Origin: Paenibacillus sp. RC67
Lineage (GTDB): Bacteria > Bacillota > Bacilli > Paenibacillales > NBRC-103111
Direction: 5' to 3'
Length of the DNA stretch: 64,000 nt
NCBI RefSeq assembly: GCF_030020805.1
Contig: NZ_CP125098.1
Coordinates: forward strand, 1,096,001-1,160,000
Positions 1-8,015 of this stretch are shown in pieces. Under the pieces are notes generated by a model. That model was not told where the DNA came from. It did no database searches and was given only the letters and a program-made list of their open reading frames with translations. Numbering within the stretch: the stretch's first letter is position 1; every line of letters begins with the position of its first letter. The position numbers and the translations under genes were made by a program.

Positions 1-282
1 TCAATCTTTTATGGTCTGGACTGGATTGCCACTGTGCCGCCAACCGTGAAGCTCGCTACCAAAGAATTCGGCAAGGAGAAATCCGGTATGATCTTCGGAT
101 GGGTTGTTGTAGCACATCAGGTTGGTGCTTCAGTAGCTGCTTATAGTGCGGGAGCGATGAGAGAATGGTTCGGCAGCTACACCATTTCTTTTGTCGCGGC
201 AGGCTTCGTCTGTTTGTTCGCAGCTATGATGGCCATTCGGATTTCAAAGGCAGGCAATGCGCTTCATCAAGCTCAGGCATGA
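1..282 (+). CDS. MFS transporter, C-terminal part (runs off left edge)
   Basis: The frame is open from base 1 and ends with TGA at 280-282, giving 93 residues of the end of a longer protein. It begins SIFYGLDWIATVPPTVKL, a segment seen in OFA/monocarboxylate-like major facilitator permeases, and then has two hydrophobic stretches that read as the last two membrane helices, separated by a short loop (REWFG). The protein is a cytoplasmic-membrane carrier; the substrate cannot be told from this fragment. A strong hairpin terminator follows directly, so it ends its own transcription unit and is not in an operon with the sulfatase downstream. The start lies outside the window. Confidence 0.75.
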   Translation, partial: SIFYGLDWIATVPPTVKLATKEFGKEKSGMIFGWVVVAHQVGASVAAYSAGAMREWFGSYTISFVAAGFVCLFAAMMAIRISKAGNALHQAQA

Positions 283-342
283 AAAATTAAGCTTGAGTTA
301 TACATGCCAACGAGAAGAACGGACGAATTTCATCAAGAGGGA

Positions 343-381
343 GAAAAAGCGTATGTTGCCTTAGGCAATGTACGCTTTTTT
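343..381 (+). terminator. Rho-independent terminator after MFS gene
   Basis: AAAAAGCGTA...TTGCC and GGCAA...TACGCTTTTTT form a stem of about 17 base pairs with two imperfect positions and a 3-base loop, ending in a T run. Confidence 0.8.
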
Positions 382-524
382 GCATGGAGGGAAATGTGTG
401 AGCCGGACTTTGCATCGTAAGATTTGTCAAAAAAAGAGAAGTCTAAGCCATGGGAGAGAGGCAGGCCTCATGCTATGATGCAGGGAAGAACACTTTAGTA
501 ACAGGCCGAGGGAGGAAACGGTTA

Positions 525-2009
525 ATGCCACAGTCACAAAGCAAAGAGAATCAACAGCCTAATATTATCTACATCTTGGCGGATGATATGGGTTACGGGG
601 ACGTAAGCAGCTTAAATCCGGATTCGAAAATTCATACTACGCATTTGGACCAAATGGCCGAAGCAGGGATGAGGTTTACAGACGGTCATTCCAGTTCAGC
701 GGTATGCACGCCGTCGAGATACAGTATTTTGACAGGCAGATACAATTGGCGATCCCAGTTGAAGAGTGGAGTGATGAACGGGTATTCGCGTCCTCTCATC
801 GAGGAAGGCAGAATGACTACGGCTTCTCTATTGAAGCAGGCAGGGTACCGAACGGCATGCGTCGGCAAATGGCATTTGGGTCTCGAATGGGTGAAGCAGG
901 GTGAAGATCCTGCGGATGTAGACTTTACAAAGCCTATTACAAATGGACCAACCTCGCATGGCTTCGATTACTATTACGGAATTAGCGCTTCACTGGATAT
1001 GGCCCCTTATGTCTATATTGAGAATGATCGGGTAACTTCTCTTCCGGATCGGATTACGGTCGGGGACGAAGAAATGGGCTTTTGGCGAAAAGGTCCGACA
1101 GGTGCGGATTTTCATCATGAAGAGGTGCTGCCGAAATGTACGGAGAAAGTGTTAGAGATCATTGAGGGCTCGCGTAACGAACCATTCTTCATTTATTTCC
1201 CGCTGCCGGCACCTCATACTCCGATTCTGCCTGCAGCTGAATTTCTGGGGAAATCAGGAACGAACCTGTACGGGGACTTCGTCTTGATGTGCGATGATGT
1301 CGTCGGGCAAATTGTCAGCAAGCTGGAGGAATGCGGGTTAAACGACAATACGATTGTTATTTTTACAAGCGACAATGGATGCTCGCCAAAGGCTAACTAT
1401 GAAGAGCTGGCACAATTAGGGCATAATCCAAGCTACGTATTCCGAGGTCAAAAAGCGGATATTTACGAAGGCGGGCACCGCGTTCCGTTATTGGTCAAAT
1501 GGCCGCAAAGCATTAAAGCAGGTTCCGTGTCGGATGAGCCCGTATGCTTGGTTGATTTGTTGGCGACGGTTGCTGAGCTGGTAGGAGTGACTCTACCTGA
1601 TGAGGCCGGTGAAGACAGCGTGAGTAATCTAGCTGTATGGCAGGGTCGTGAACTTGCTGAACCGCTGAGAGAGGCCCTTGTTCATCATTCTATTAATGGC
1701 TCGTTCTCCATTCGTAAAGGCAGCTGGAAGCTGGAGCTGTGCCCTGGATCAGGGGGCTGGAGCAGCCCAAGACCAGGCCAAGAGCCTGAGGGAGCGTCAC
1801 CCATTCAATTGTATGACTTGACCCGAGACATCGGAGAGAGGGAGAATGTGCAGGAACATTATCCGGAAGTGGTAGAGGAGCTGACTCAACTGCTCATAGC
1901 CTACGTACGGAATGGCCGAAGCACACCAGGTGCATTTCAATCCAATGCAGGCGGAGTGAAGTGGGAGCAGGAGCTCACATGGATGAATGAAGCTGAAAGC
2001 TTGTCCTAA
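525..2009 (+). CDS. Arylsulfatase A-family sulfatase
   Basis: A 494-residue type I sulfatase that hydrolyses sulfate esters. The N-terminal metal-binding aspartates are D20-D21 (YILADDMGYGD), the formylglycine signature is C61-T-P-S-R65, and a second metal motif is D283-N284 (TSDNG). Family members need C61 oxidised to formylglycine by a maturase, which is not in this window. There is no signal peptide, so the enzyme is probably cytoplasmic and needs imported substrate; the upstream MFS carrier could supply it, but that is inference. The ATG at 525 is preferred over the in-frame ATG at 450 because GGGAGG sits 9 bases before it and the first 25 residues of the longer form are not family-like. 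An AraC regulator follows 80 bases downstream. The natural substrate is unknown. Confidence 0.88.
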   Translation: MPQSQSKENQQPNIIYILADDMGYGDVSSLNPDSKIHTTHLDQMAEAGMRFTDGHSSSAVCTPSRYSILTGRYNWRSQLKSGVMNGYSRPLIEEGRMTTASLLKQAGYRTACVGKWHLGLEWVKQGEDPADVDFTKPITNGPTSHGFDYYYGISASLDMAPYVYIENDRVTSLPDRITVGDEEMGFWRKGPTGADFHHEEVLPKCTEKVLEIIEGSRNEPFFIYFPLPAPHTPILPAAEFLGKSGTNLYGDFVLMCDDVVGQIVSKLEECGLNDNTIVIFTSDNGCSPKANYEELAQLGHNPSYVFRGQKADIYEGGHRVPLLVKWPQSIKAGSVSDEPVCLVDLLATVAELVGVTLPDEAGEDSVSNLAVWQGRELAEPLREALVHHSINGSFSIRKGSWKLELCPGSGGWSSPRPGQEPEGASPIQLYDLTRDIGERENVQEHYPEVVEELTQLLIAYVRNGRSTPGAFQSNAGGVKWEQELTWMNEAESLS

Positions 2010-2021
2010 TACCGTATTTCA

Positions 2022-2050
2022 TACTCAAGGCTCGTCTCTTACGTTATAAT
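2022..2050 (+). promoter_or_regulatory. Candidate promoter of the AraC gene
   Basis: A perfect TATAAT lies at 2045-2050, about 40 bases before the start codon. The matching -35 position (TACTCA, 2022-2027) is poor, as expected for an activator-dependent promoter, but this is a weak call. Confidence 0.35.
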
Positions 2051-2091
2051 AGATCTGTTTCACTCTAAGCTTGCTTAGGAGGTTGAACGGA

Positions 2092-3012
2092 ATGTTTACG
2101 TTAAAAGACGAGCAGTTTTATATCGATTATTTAAAATTCCGGGTCCGTTGGATTCGCGATATGGCTAAGTCCACCACCTATTCCATTTCACAGTTGAAGC
2201 TTCCGTATACACTGTTCTGGCTTGTTCTTGAGGGAAAGCTGGAGCTGATAATACAAGGGAAAAAGCATCAGGTATCCACGGGGGATATCGTAATATTTCC
2301 TCCTAATACATTATTCAGCTTGCTTCCGCAGCAGGAGGAGGAGCGGCCTATTCGTTATATATCGCTGTGCGGGGATTTGAAGATTGGAAATTTGGATCTT
2401 GTTACGGTATATGACCTTCCCTTCATAACTCATTTAGCGTCTTCCACAGGTCTAAGCAAGCTTGTTTCTGTCTGGGAAACGGCTTTGGAAGCTTTCGAGC
2501 AGTTAGGGGAGCTAATCAAGGAGGACAAGCCTCGTTCTGAGATCGATGCTCCGCATACGCATCTTATACGGACGGATATTTCCATGCAATTTTTAGGTAT
2601 GCAGGGCTGGCTCTATCAATGGCTTCAGTACTTTCTGTCCGTCATGCGAGAGCAGCTGCCTGTTGAACCGCTTCGGTTTGAAGAGAGAGTCATGAAGGTG
2701 TGCCAGTTTGTTCAGCATCATATCGGCAGTCCGTTATGCTTGCAGGATTTGGCTGATCATGTGTACTTAAGTCCCGGCTATTTAAGCCATTTGTTTCTGC
2801 AAAGTCTCGGCATGCCACCCATGGAGTATGTCAGACAGGTACGGATTCAAACAGCCAAAACGCTGCTGATGGACTCCTCATACTCGATCAAGGAAATTGC
2901 AGAGAAAGTAGGGTACGAGGAACAAAGCCAATTGAGCCGAGCTTTTCGCCAAGCGGAAGGCATCAGTCCCTTTCAATACAGACAAAGCATTCAAGCATCG
3001 ATCACGATATAA
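2092..3012 (+). CDS. AraC-family transcriptional regulator with cupin sensor domain
   Basis: A 306-residue regulator. Residues about 15-110 look like an AraC-type cupin ligand-binding domain (SQLKLPYTLFW, VSTGDIVIFPPNTLF). The last 100 residues are a double helix-turn-helix AraC domain with typical elements (LQDLADHVYLSPGYLSHLF and IKEIAEKVGYEEQSQLSRAF). The ATG at 2092 has AGGAGG ten bases upstream; an in-frame TTG at 2071 lies before that site and is rejected. It most likely responds to a sugar or sulfated-sugar derivative and controls the sulfatase just upstream, judged only from position. Confidence 0.85.
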   Translation: MFTLKDEQFYIDYLKFRVRWIRDMAKSTTYSISQLKLPYTLFWLVLEGKLELIIQGKKHQVSTGDIVIFPPNTLFSLLPQQEEERPIRYISLCGDLKIGNLDLVTVYDLPFITHLASSTGLSKLVSVWETALEAFEQLGELIKEDKPRSEIDAPHTHLIRTDISMQFLGMQGWLYQWLQYFLSVMREQLPVEPLRFEERVMKVCQFVQHHIGSPLCLQDLADHVYLSPGYLSHLFLQSLGMPPMEYVRQVRIQTAKTLLMDSSYSIKEIAEKVGYEEQSQLSRAFRQAEGISPFQYRQSIQASITI

Positions 3013-3212
3013 AATAAACGATATGAGCAGGGCGGAGCCGATGCGTACCATTAAGGATGCAGGAGGTGCGCCTTTTTTGCCTTTTCTGAAAAAACGCAGG
3101 AGTCGTATTACGGGCGTCTTCTCCGATGCTTCCTTAACTGCCAATGTGTGGTATCTCAATATAACAGCCCAACACGTATTGTATTCGAACAACCTATCGG
3201 AGATAATATACC

Positions 3213-3226
3213 TATACCGGTATAAT
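3213..3226 (+). promoter_or_regulatory. Palindromic operator overlapping -10 of the CsoR-family gene
   Basis: TATACCGGTATA (3213-3224) is a perfect 12-base palindrome with the central ACCGGT seen in CsoR/CstR-type operators. It overlaps a TATAAT (3221-3226) 18 bases before the start codon, so binding would block the promoter. Autoregulation by the adjacent repressor is inferred. Confidence 0.6.
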
Positions 3227-3243
3227 GGAAAGGATGAATCCAC

Positions 3244-3510
3244 ATGTCCATGAAATATGATGATGATGTGAAAAAAAGATTAAAGCGAATGGAAGGCCAA
3301 ATACGCGGCATATTGAAGATGATGGAAGAGGAGCAGGACTGCAAGGATGTCGTGAGTCAAATTTCAGCCGTCCGAAGCGCCGCGGATAAAGCCATAGCCT
3401 ACATTGTGGCTGTGAATTTGGAGCAATGTATCATTGAGGAAAAAGAAGCGGGCAGAGATTCCAGCAAAGTCGTCAAGCAAGCGGTGGAGCTCTTGGTCAA
3501 AAGCCGTTAA
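3244..3510 (+). CDS. CsoR/FrmR/CstR-family metal- or persulfide-sensing repressor
   Basis: An 88-residue all-helical repressor of the DUF156 family (RLKRMEGQIRGILKMMEE and AVRSAADKAIAYIVAVNLEQC). The two conserved cysteines are C33 and C62. The copper-binding histidine of true CsoR, four residues before the second cysteine, is N58 here. That pattern fits the persulfide sensor CstR better than a copper sensor, and the next gene is a rhodanese, which supports sulfane-sulfur sensing. The gene has its own palindromic operator across the -10 element. Family assignment is firm; the CstR subtype is inference. Confidence 0.85.
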   Translation: MSMKYDDDVKKRLKRMEGQIRGILKMMEEEQDCKDVVSQISAVRSAADKAIAYIVAVNLEQCIIEEKEAGRDSSKVVKQAVELLVKSR

Positions 3511-3534
3511 AAATAGCGGAAAAGAGGTTAAGTC

Positions 3535-3921
3535 ATGGATGTACAGCTTATTATAAAAATCATTGCCGTTGCATTTTTGCTATGGTTCCTCTACTCACGT
3601 TTTGCCGGTGTCAGAGGATTGAAAACATTGACTACTGACCTGTTTCAGCAGGAGCTGAAGGACAATCCGAGTGCGCTGTTGGTTGACGTGCGTGAGCCTG
3701 GGGAGGTCAAGCAAGGATATATTCCCGGTGCTGTGAATATTCCTTTATCCCAGTTGAGCAGAAGATGGGGGGAAATCCCTCGCGATAAAAGTGTATATTT
3801 GTACTGCCGAAGCGGGATGAGAAGCAAGCAGGCGGCGCGAGTATTGCTTAAAAACGGGTTGCATGATGTATCACATTTACAGGGCGGAGTGGCTGCTTGG
3901 AAAGGCAAGCTGGTTGAATAG
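3535..3921 (+). CDS. Membrane-anchored rhodanese-domain sulfurtransferase
   Basis: 128 residues. An N-terminal hydrophobic helix (residues about 4-21) anchors a single rhodanese domain with LLVDVREPGE at 49-57 and the active-site loop C91-R-S-G-M-R-S. Rhodaneses carry a persulfide on that cysteine and transfer sulfane sulfur. The gene starts 24 bases after the CstR-like repressor and shares its promoter, giving a two-gene sulfide/persulfide-detoxification unit. The acceptor is unknown. A hairpin terminator follows at 4011. Confidence 0.85.
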   Translation: MDVQLIIKIIAVAFLLWFLYSRFAGVRGLKTLTTDLFQQELKDNPSALLVDVREPGEVKQGYIPGAVNIPLSQLSRRWGEIPRDKSVYLYCRSGMRSKQAARVLLKNGLHDVSHLQGGVAAWKGKLVE

Positions 3922-3950
3922 ACGTTTTTTTAATTCCAAATCATGAAAAA

Positions 3951-4008
3951 TATCCCCTTCAAGGACAATGCAAGTGTCGATATTCTTATTGATAGCCTGA
4001 AGGGGATA
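3951..4008 (+). repeat. Perfect 11-bp inverted repeat ahead of the terminator
   Basis: TATCCCCTTCA (3951-3961) is exactly repeated as its reverse complement at 3998-4008 with a 36-base loop. It lies in the 3' region of the rhodanese transcript, directly before the terminator. Function unknown; possibly a 3'-end stabiliser. Confidence 0.5.
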
Positions 4009-4010
4009 CG

Positions 4011-4033
4011 AACCGTCCTCGGACGGTTTTTTT
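4011..4033 (+). terminator. Terminator of the repressor-rhodanese unit
   Basis: ACCGTCC and GGACGGT pair around a 2-base TC apex and are followed by seven T residues. Confidence 0.8.
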
Positions 4034-4064
4034 GTTACTTTTTTACTCTACTTTAATCAGTTCA

Positions 4065-4211
4065 TTAGTTGGTTACAATTCCGGTGCCTGCATATTGGGT
4101 GACTGTTGTCGGGATGCTGGACGCGCTATCTACCGAGTAAGAATAAGGAGCGGACGTGAAAGAACCTGTGCGTGAAATTTTGTTGGCTCCGCTGTTTACG
4201 TACACATTATT
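4065..4211 (-). pseudogene. Displaced C-terminal 48 codons of the pectate lyase
   Basis: In a second minus-strand frame this stretch encodes NNVYVNSGANKISRTG and ends YAGTGIVTN before TAA at 4065. This is what a PL1 pectate lyase should have after the point where the main frame stops. It joins the main frame if the A6 run (T6 at 4210-4215 on the plus strand) is read as A5. It is not a separate gene. Confidence 0.8.
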
Positions 4212-5049
4212 TTTTCTCGTTAATGTAGCCGTCGGTGCTGCTGTCTACATTATTTTGAATAGGTGTGGATACAGTGTCGAAGTAGTTGCTCTCAACAAGC
4301 ATTTGAGCATTCATGCGGGAGTGAGCGCCGGTTGAAGCGTTTTTGATGTAGTTGTTGTATACGTGGCCGGTTCCGAAGCGTAAGCTTGGAATACGTGAAT
4401 TGACATTGACGAAGGAATTATGATGGTAGGTCACTTTCAGGTGGCCGGTATCTTCGGAGCTGTTGTTGTCGCTGTGACCGACTAAGGAACCTTTGTAGTG
4501 GTCGTGGAACTTGTTCCAGGATACCGTCACATAGTCAGAGCCGTGGCTAATGTCGAGCAGGCCATCGTAGTAGTCCTTGTCATGAGTTAAATCGCTGGAG
4601 AGGTCGTTATGATCGATCCAGATATGATCGGAGCTATCAATGCTGATGGCATCTGTACCTACAGCCTTAGCGATTTTTAAGTTTTTAATGATAACGTTGC
4701 TGCTGCCTTTGACGCGCAAGCCGCCCCCTGTGAAGCCGGAGTTGGAGCCTACGCCCAGAATCGTTTTGTTGGACTTCACATCCACTTGTCCAGACAGGCT
4801 GAAGTTGCCGTTAACTTTAATAATATATTTGCTGCTAGAAGATGCATACGTTTTGAAATCAGTCAGGTTGGTTACTGTTACTGTTGTACCGCCGGCTCCT
4901 CCTGTAGTTGTTCCATTGACATTGGCATATCCGACCAGACTGTAGTTAGGTGCAGCAGATGCAGCGCCAAAAGAGAATGAGGATACAACAACAGCCAAGC
5001 AAGTAGCTAAAAGTGAATTGCGGATGGACTTTTTCATAAATAGATTCAT
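4207..5049 (-). CDS. Secreted pectate lyase, family PL1 (3' end frameshifted)
   Basis: Cleaves polygalacturonate by beta-elimination outside the cell. A signal peptide (residues 1-32, ending ASA) precedes a Pec_lyase_C right-handed beta-helix with I144-W-I-D-H, DISHGSDYVTVSWNKFHDHYK, and the catalytic-arginine region R219-I-P-S-L-R224. The frame stops at 4207 just after GYINEKK because of an extra A in an A6 run. The missing 48 residues are present in the next frame, so one base restores a full-length enzyme. The AAGGAGG site is 1 base from the first ATG (5049) and 13 from an in-frame ATG at 5037 giving MKKSIRNS; the latter is the likelier start. It converges on the rhodanese unit. Confidence 0.85.
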   Translation of the reverse strand: MNLFMKKSIRNSLLATCLAVVVSSFSFGAASAAPNYSLVGYANVNGTTTGGAGGTTVTVTNLTDFKTYASSSSKYIIKVNGNFSLSGQVDVKSNKTILGVGSNSGFTGGGLRVKGSSNVIIKNLKIAKAVGTDAISIDSSDHIWIDHNDLSSDLTHDKDYYDGLLDISHGSDYVTVSWNKFHDHYKGSLVGHSDNNSSEDTGHLKVTYHHNSFVNVNSRIPSLRFGTGHVYNNYIKNASTGAHSRMNAQMLVESNYFDTVSTPIQNNVDSSTDGYINEKK

Positions 5050-5234
5050 TCCTCCTTATTTTGGATAAAGCATGAATGGGTATTACGGAGTGTGTTCTTT
5101 CGTCTCCTTTCTATGTTAGAGTCATGCATCCAACAACTCTCTCCACGTTCTTCATGCACGTCAGAGCTGTTGTATGAAGCTGCATCATCATGCAAGTGTG
5201 TGCAAAAACTCCTGCGTGGTGATGCAACACCTTC

Positions 5235-5263
5235 ATAATCATGGAATCCAAAGTAACTATCAA
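5235..5263 (-). promoter_or_regulatory. Candidate sigma-A promoter of the pectate lyase
   Basis: On the minus strand TTGATA (5263-5258), a 17-base spacer and GATTAT (5240-5235) fit a housekeeping promoter. It would give a leader of about 180 bases. The rest of 5050-5490 shows no gene that I can support. Confidence 0.45.
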
Positions 5264-5495
5264 TCGGCTTTTTTTAACTTGATGCGTGATGCACTGATAC
5301 TAAGGAATAAAATACTTTGACTGTGTAGCACCAGGTAAGCTATTGATTGACAATAGGTGGAGACAGCAGAAACAGGGATTAGTGAACAAGAAGTAGTGGA
5401 ATGGTCATGGCAAGGCAGACAGAGACTAATGATTATTAGGGAGAGACTTGTGATATGGCTGGAAGGAACGATGGCTTTAAACAGAAAGCTAAAGT

Positions 5496-5535
5496 GGAAA
5501 AGAAAGATCGCCCTCCCATGGAAGGCGATCTTTTC
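5496..5535 (-). terminator. Terminator of the tetR gene
   Basis: AAAGATCGCC (5503-5512) and GGCGATCTTT (5524-5533) form a perfect 10-bp stem with an 11-base loop. On the minus strand it is followed by CTTTTCC, just after the tetR stop. Confidence 0.7.
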
Positions 5536-5563
5536 CTTGCTATGAACTGAGCGGGGAAGCATC

Positions 5564-6160
5564 TTAGCGACCGGTAACTATCCGGAGTAAAACGTCAATC
5601 TCAGGCTTTGTGTAGCTAGAGCCCTCTTGGGCGTTCAAGACCATGAGACCCGAGAGGACCGATAAATAGGAGGAAATCAAATTCTCCAGATTACCTGCGG
5701 CAATATCTCCTGCCTGCTGCCCCTCTATAAATAACGGAAGCAGCTGATCGACAAAAGTCTTCATAGAGTATTGTTCAACCAGCTGCCGTGCTTTATCGGG
5801 AACGCCATCTGATGTACGAGCCTGATGAATCAGCATGAAGTAGGGTGCGCCACTATCATCCAGAATTTCTTCCGTCAAAGCTCTAATTTTATCGATCGCA
5901 GAGCCTGGAAGATCGTAAAGACTGCGCATTGCAGCTTGTGATTCTATCATGGCCCCTTGAACAAGCGTATTAAATAGTTCTTCCTTCGATTTGAAGTAAT
6001 GATACAGTAAACCGTGGCTAATACCGGCTTCGGCTGCGATCATACTCATTTTGGTTCCTATGATGCCCCTTCGTGCAAAGACCTTAAGGGCGGCCGCTAT
6101 GATTTGATCTTTACGTTCATCGCGAATTTGATGTAATTGTTCATCGTTTAAAGGCGCCAA
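5564..6160 (-). CDS. TetR-family transcriptional repressor
   Basis: 198 residues with an N-terminal TetR helix-turn-helix (IIAAALKVFARRGIIGTKMS, then AGISHGLLYHYFKSKEELF) and a variable C-terminal ligand-binding domain. Translation starts at TTG (6160): it is the first possible start after an in-frame TGA, with AAAGGA 12 bases upstream, and both nearby ATGs open frames that stop within 9 codons. The gene lies 97 bases after the FAD oxidoreductase in the same direction. Two copies of a 25-base operator-like repeat precede that oxidoreductase, so the repressor probably controls it and itself. The ligand is unknown. Confidence 0.85.
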   Translation of the reverse strand: MAPLNDEQLHQIRDERKDQIIAAALKVFARRGIIGTKMSMIAAEAGISHGLLYHYFKSKEELFNTLVQGAMIESQAAMRSLYDLPGSAIDKIRALTEEILDDSGAPYFMLIHQARTSDGVPDKARQLVEQYSMKTFVDQLLPLFIEGQQAGDIAAGNLENLISSYLSVLSGLMVLNAQEGSSYTKPEIDVLLRIVTGR

Positions 6161-6257
6161 TTGTCATTCATTCCTTTGCCTGAATTGGGCTAGTTACATG
6201 GATAAGTTGATGTGTATGAGATGAGTATATCATTTTTGCCGCCATCTTTTAAGACGA

Positions 6258-7754
6258 TTATTTATTGGTTTGCGCTGGATGTGATGAGTGCTGTACAAAG
6301 GTAGCTTGAGTAAAATGTGGAAGGAGCTGATCCAAGGCTTGTTCTAGGGAATTGCCGTAGAGCTGGTTTAGCTCATCGAGCAGCTGCTTGCCTTCTTCCG
6401 AAGCACTAAGCACGGTCTTTACTATTTCGGGTTTCATAATTTCTGTTGGTGAAACGGATAACGTATTGACCGCCCAATACAATCCGTACTGCTCCCAGTT
6501 TTGTGTTGTTGTCGCTAACTGAAGATACAGGTCCATATATTTTTGACCAAACGTTATTCCTTTCAACGGCTCCGCACTGATGTATTCAACACCTTCCCAT
6601 TGCAAATCATTAGAGCAATTCAGCCACCAGGCAGGTTCAATGACACCCTGTATGGTTTGAAGCACTCTCTGTTCAAAATGGGGTTGAGGGTCATCCCACT
6701 GCTGCCGCAGACAGTTTTCCAACGCCTCCGCTTCGATAGCAGCGACGGTCATACCTTGACCGAAAATAGGATCGTAGATGCAGAATGCATCTCCTAACAC
6801 CAACAAGCCGCCAGGCCATTGCTGCATTCTTTCATAATGATGACGGTACAGCTTCGGCACACGGAAACCTCTTGGAGGACCCAGCGGCTCAAGCTGCTGT
6901 AAGATGTCGGAGATGATTGGGCTAGAGAGCCCTCTAATCGCTTGTTCGAATTGCTCTTCATCTGTAGGAGGAAAATGTCCACCCGGTCGGTAAAGCAGCA
7001 TTTCCGCTATATTATTTTCAATAAAGGAAAAACAGCCAGAGAAAGTTCCAGCGGCAGGTTGGCCTGCCATAACTATGGCATCCCATTCCTCCCCTATATG
7101 TGCTAGCTTGGTAGGTAGTTTGTAACGGCGTGTACTGTAGCCGATATCGACCTTCAGAAAGTCCGGAGCGGGGACATGATAACCCATCTGTTCTAACCAT
7201 ACAGATAGTTTGGAAGCACGGCCGCTTGTATCAAACACCATATCGGCAAATAATGTTGTTTCCTCACCCAGTTGTCCGCGATCCCGGACTTGAACCCCAG
7301 TAACTGCGGTGCGGTCTGATGTTGTCACCAGTTGGAGCACATCATGATCCGGGAGGAAACGAACATTAGCAATCTGTTTCACACGTTCGCGAAGTACCCA
7401 CTCCAACACGGCTCTGCTGAACTTGATATCATTCCTTGGATATTTTCCAACCATGCTTCCGTATTGATTCATATTGTGGATGGTCTTATTCAGCGATGAG
7501 GGGGAGCCTTGTGCCAATAAATCCTCTTCATAACCAGGAAAGAGACGTGCTGTTATGGTCTTGCCGCGATTTGTGAAACGATGGGGATGATAGGCTTGCG
7601 GTGTACAGTTACGTTCTTGAGGCTGTTTAGGAAAATGATCTTTGTCTACGATGAGAACTTCTTCGTAATAATCGGAAACGACTCTAGCGGTCAGCAAGCC
7701 CGCAATACTTCCTCCGATGATAACAACTTTGCCTTTTTGTTGAATGCCATTCAT
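6258..7754 (-). CDS. FAD-dependent oxidoreductase (monooxygenase/halogenase-like)
   Basis: 498 residues. The N-terminal dinucleotide-binding motif is VVIIGGSIAGLLTA followed by the acidic strand end VLIVDKD; the second flavin motif is GDAFCIYDPIFGQGMTVA about three-quarters along. This is the layout of p-hydroxybenzoate-hydroxylase and tryptophan-halogenase-type flavoproteins. I do not see the halogenase lysine motif clearly, so a hydroxylase or epoxidase is equally possible. AAAGGAG is 8 bases before the ATG at 7754; the open frame runs much further upstream, but that part is AT-rich promoter DNA containing the operator repeats. It is co-directional with tetR, so expression is probably induced by its own substrate. 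Confidence 0.75.
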   Translation of the reverse strand: MNGIQQKGKVVIIGGSIAGLLTARVVSDYYEEVLIVDKDHFPKQPQERNCTPQAYHPHRFTNRGKTITARLFPGYEEDLLAQGSPSSLNKTIHNMNQYGSMVGKYPRNDIKFSRAVLEWVLRERVKQIANVRFLPDHDVLQLVTTSDRTAVTGVQVRDRGQLGEETTLFADMVFDTSGRASKLSVWLEQMGYHVPAPDFLKVDIGYSTRRYKLPTKLAHIGEEWDAIVMAGQPAAGTFSGCFSFIENNIAEMLLYRPGGHFPPTDEEQFEQAIRGLSSPIISDILQQLEPLGPPRGFRVPKLYRHHYERMQQWPGGLLVLGDAFCIYDPIFGQGMTVAAIEAEALENCLRQQWDDPQPHFEQRVLQTIQGVIEPAWWLNCSNDLQWEGVEYISAEPLKGITFGQKYMDLYLQLATTTQNWEQYGLYWAVNTLSVSPTEIMKPEIVKTVLSASEEGKQLLDELNQLYGNSLEQALDQLLPHFTQATFVQHSSHPAQTNK

Positions 7755-7790
7755 GTTCATCTCTCCTTTGAATTTGGGATTTCTCCATTT

Positions 7791-7815
7791 TAGATTGATT
7801 AGGTCAGTCAATATT
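7791..7815 (-). promoter_or_regulatory. Operator-like repeat, copy 1
   Basis: Core TTGATTAGGTCAGTCAA, an imperfect palindrome (TTGACTGA/TAATCAA on the other strand). It is the proximal of two near-identical 25-base copies in front of the FAD oxidoreductase gene and a likely TetR site. Confidence 0.6.
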
Positions 7816-7844
7816 CGAACAAAAAAATATAGTGAATAAAAATG

Positions 7845-7869
7845 TAGATTGATCAGATCAGTCAATATT
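7845..7869 (-). promoter_or_regulatory. Operator-like repeat, copy 2
   Basis: Core TTGATCAGATCAGTCAA, differing from copy 1 at 2 of 25 positions and starting 54 bases away (about five helical turns). On the minus strand it contains TTGACT, which could serve as a -35 element. Confidence 0.6.
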
Positions 7870-7925
7870 AAAATAAACCATGATTTTGAAACTGTCAATA
7901 GGTAAATGACTAAGAAAAGGTTCAT

Positions 7926-7956
7926 GTAATACTTGGATGGAAGAATGCGCATATTA
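7926..7956 (+). promoter_or_regulatory. Candidate sigma-G promoter of cdaS
   Basis: GTAATA (7926-7931), 18 bases, then CATATTA (7950-7956). The -10 matches the sigma-G CATnnTA pattern and the -35 has one mismatch. B. subtilis cdaS is transcribed in the forespore by sigma-G, so the match makes biological sense. Confidence 0.4.
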
Positions 7957-8015
7957 TGGTTGAGCATTTAGCAAGGATTTCTAAGAGTTCAATATGGAGT
8001 ATTGAGGTGGTTTGA

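Noticed and set aside
3023-3253. 76-codon plus-strand frame before the CsoR-family gene
   Set aside because: It overlaps the operator, promoter and start of the real gene, has no ribosome site and no family likeness.
5260-5562. 100-codon minus-strand frame between pectate lyase and tetR
   Set aside because: It runs through the tetR terminator and the candidate pectate lyase promoter, with low-complexity hydrophobic sequence and no ribosome site.
7761-7967. 69-codon N-terminal extension of the FAD oxidoreductase
   Set aside because: It covers both operator repeats, is AT-rich, and the FAD motif normally lies within 15 residues of the true start; AAAGGAG marks the start at 7754.
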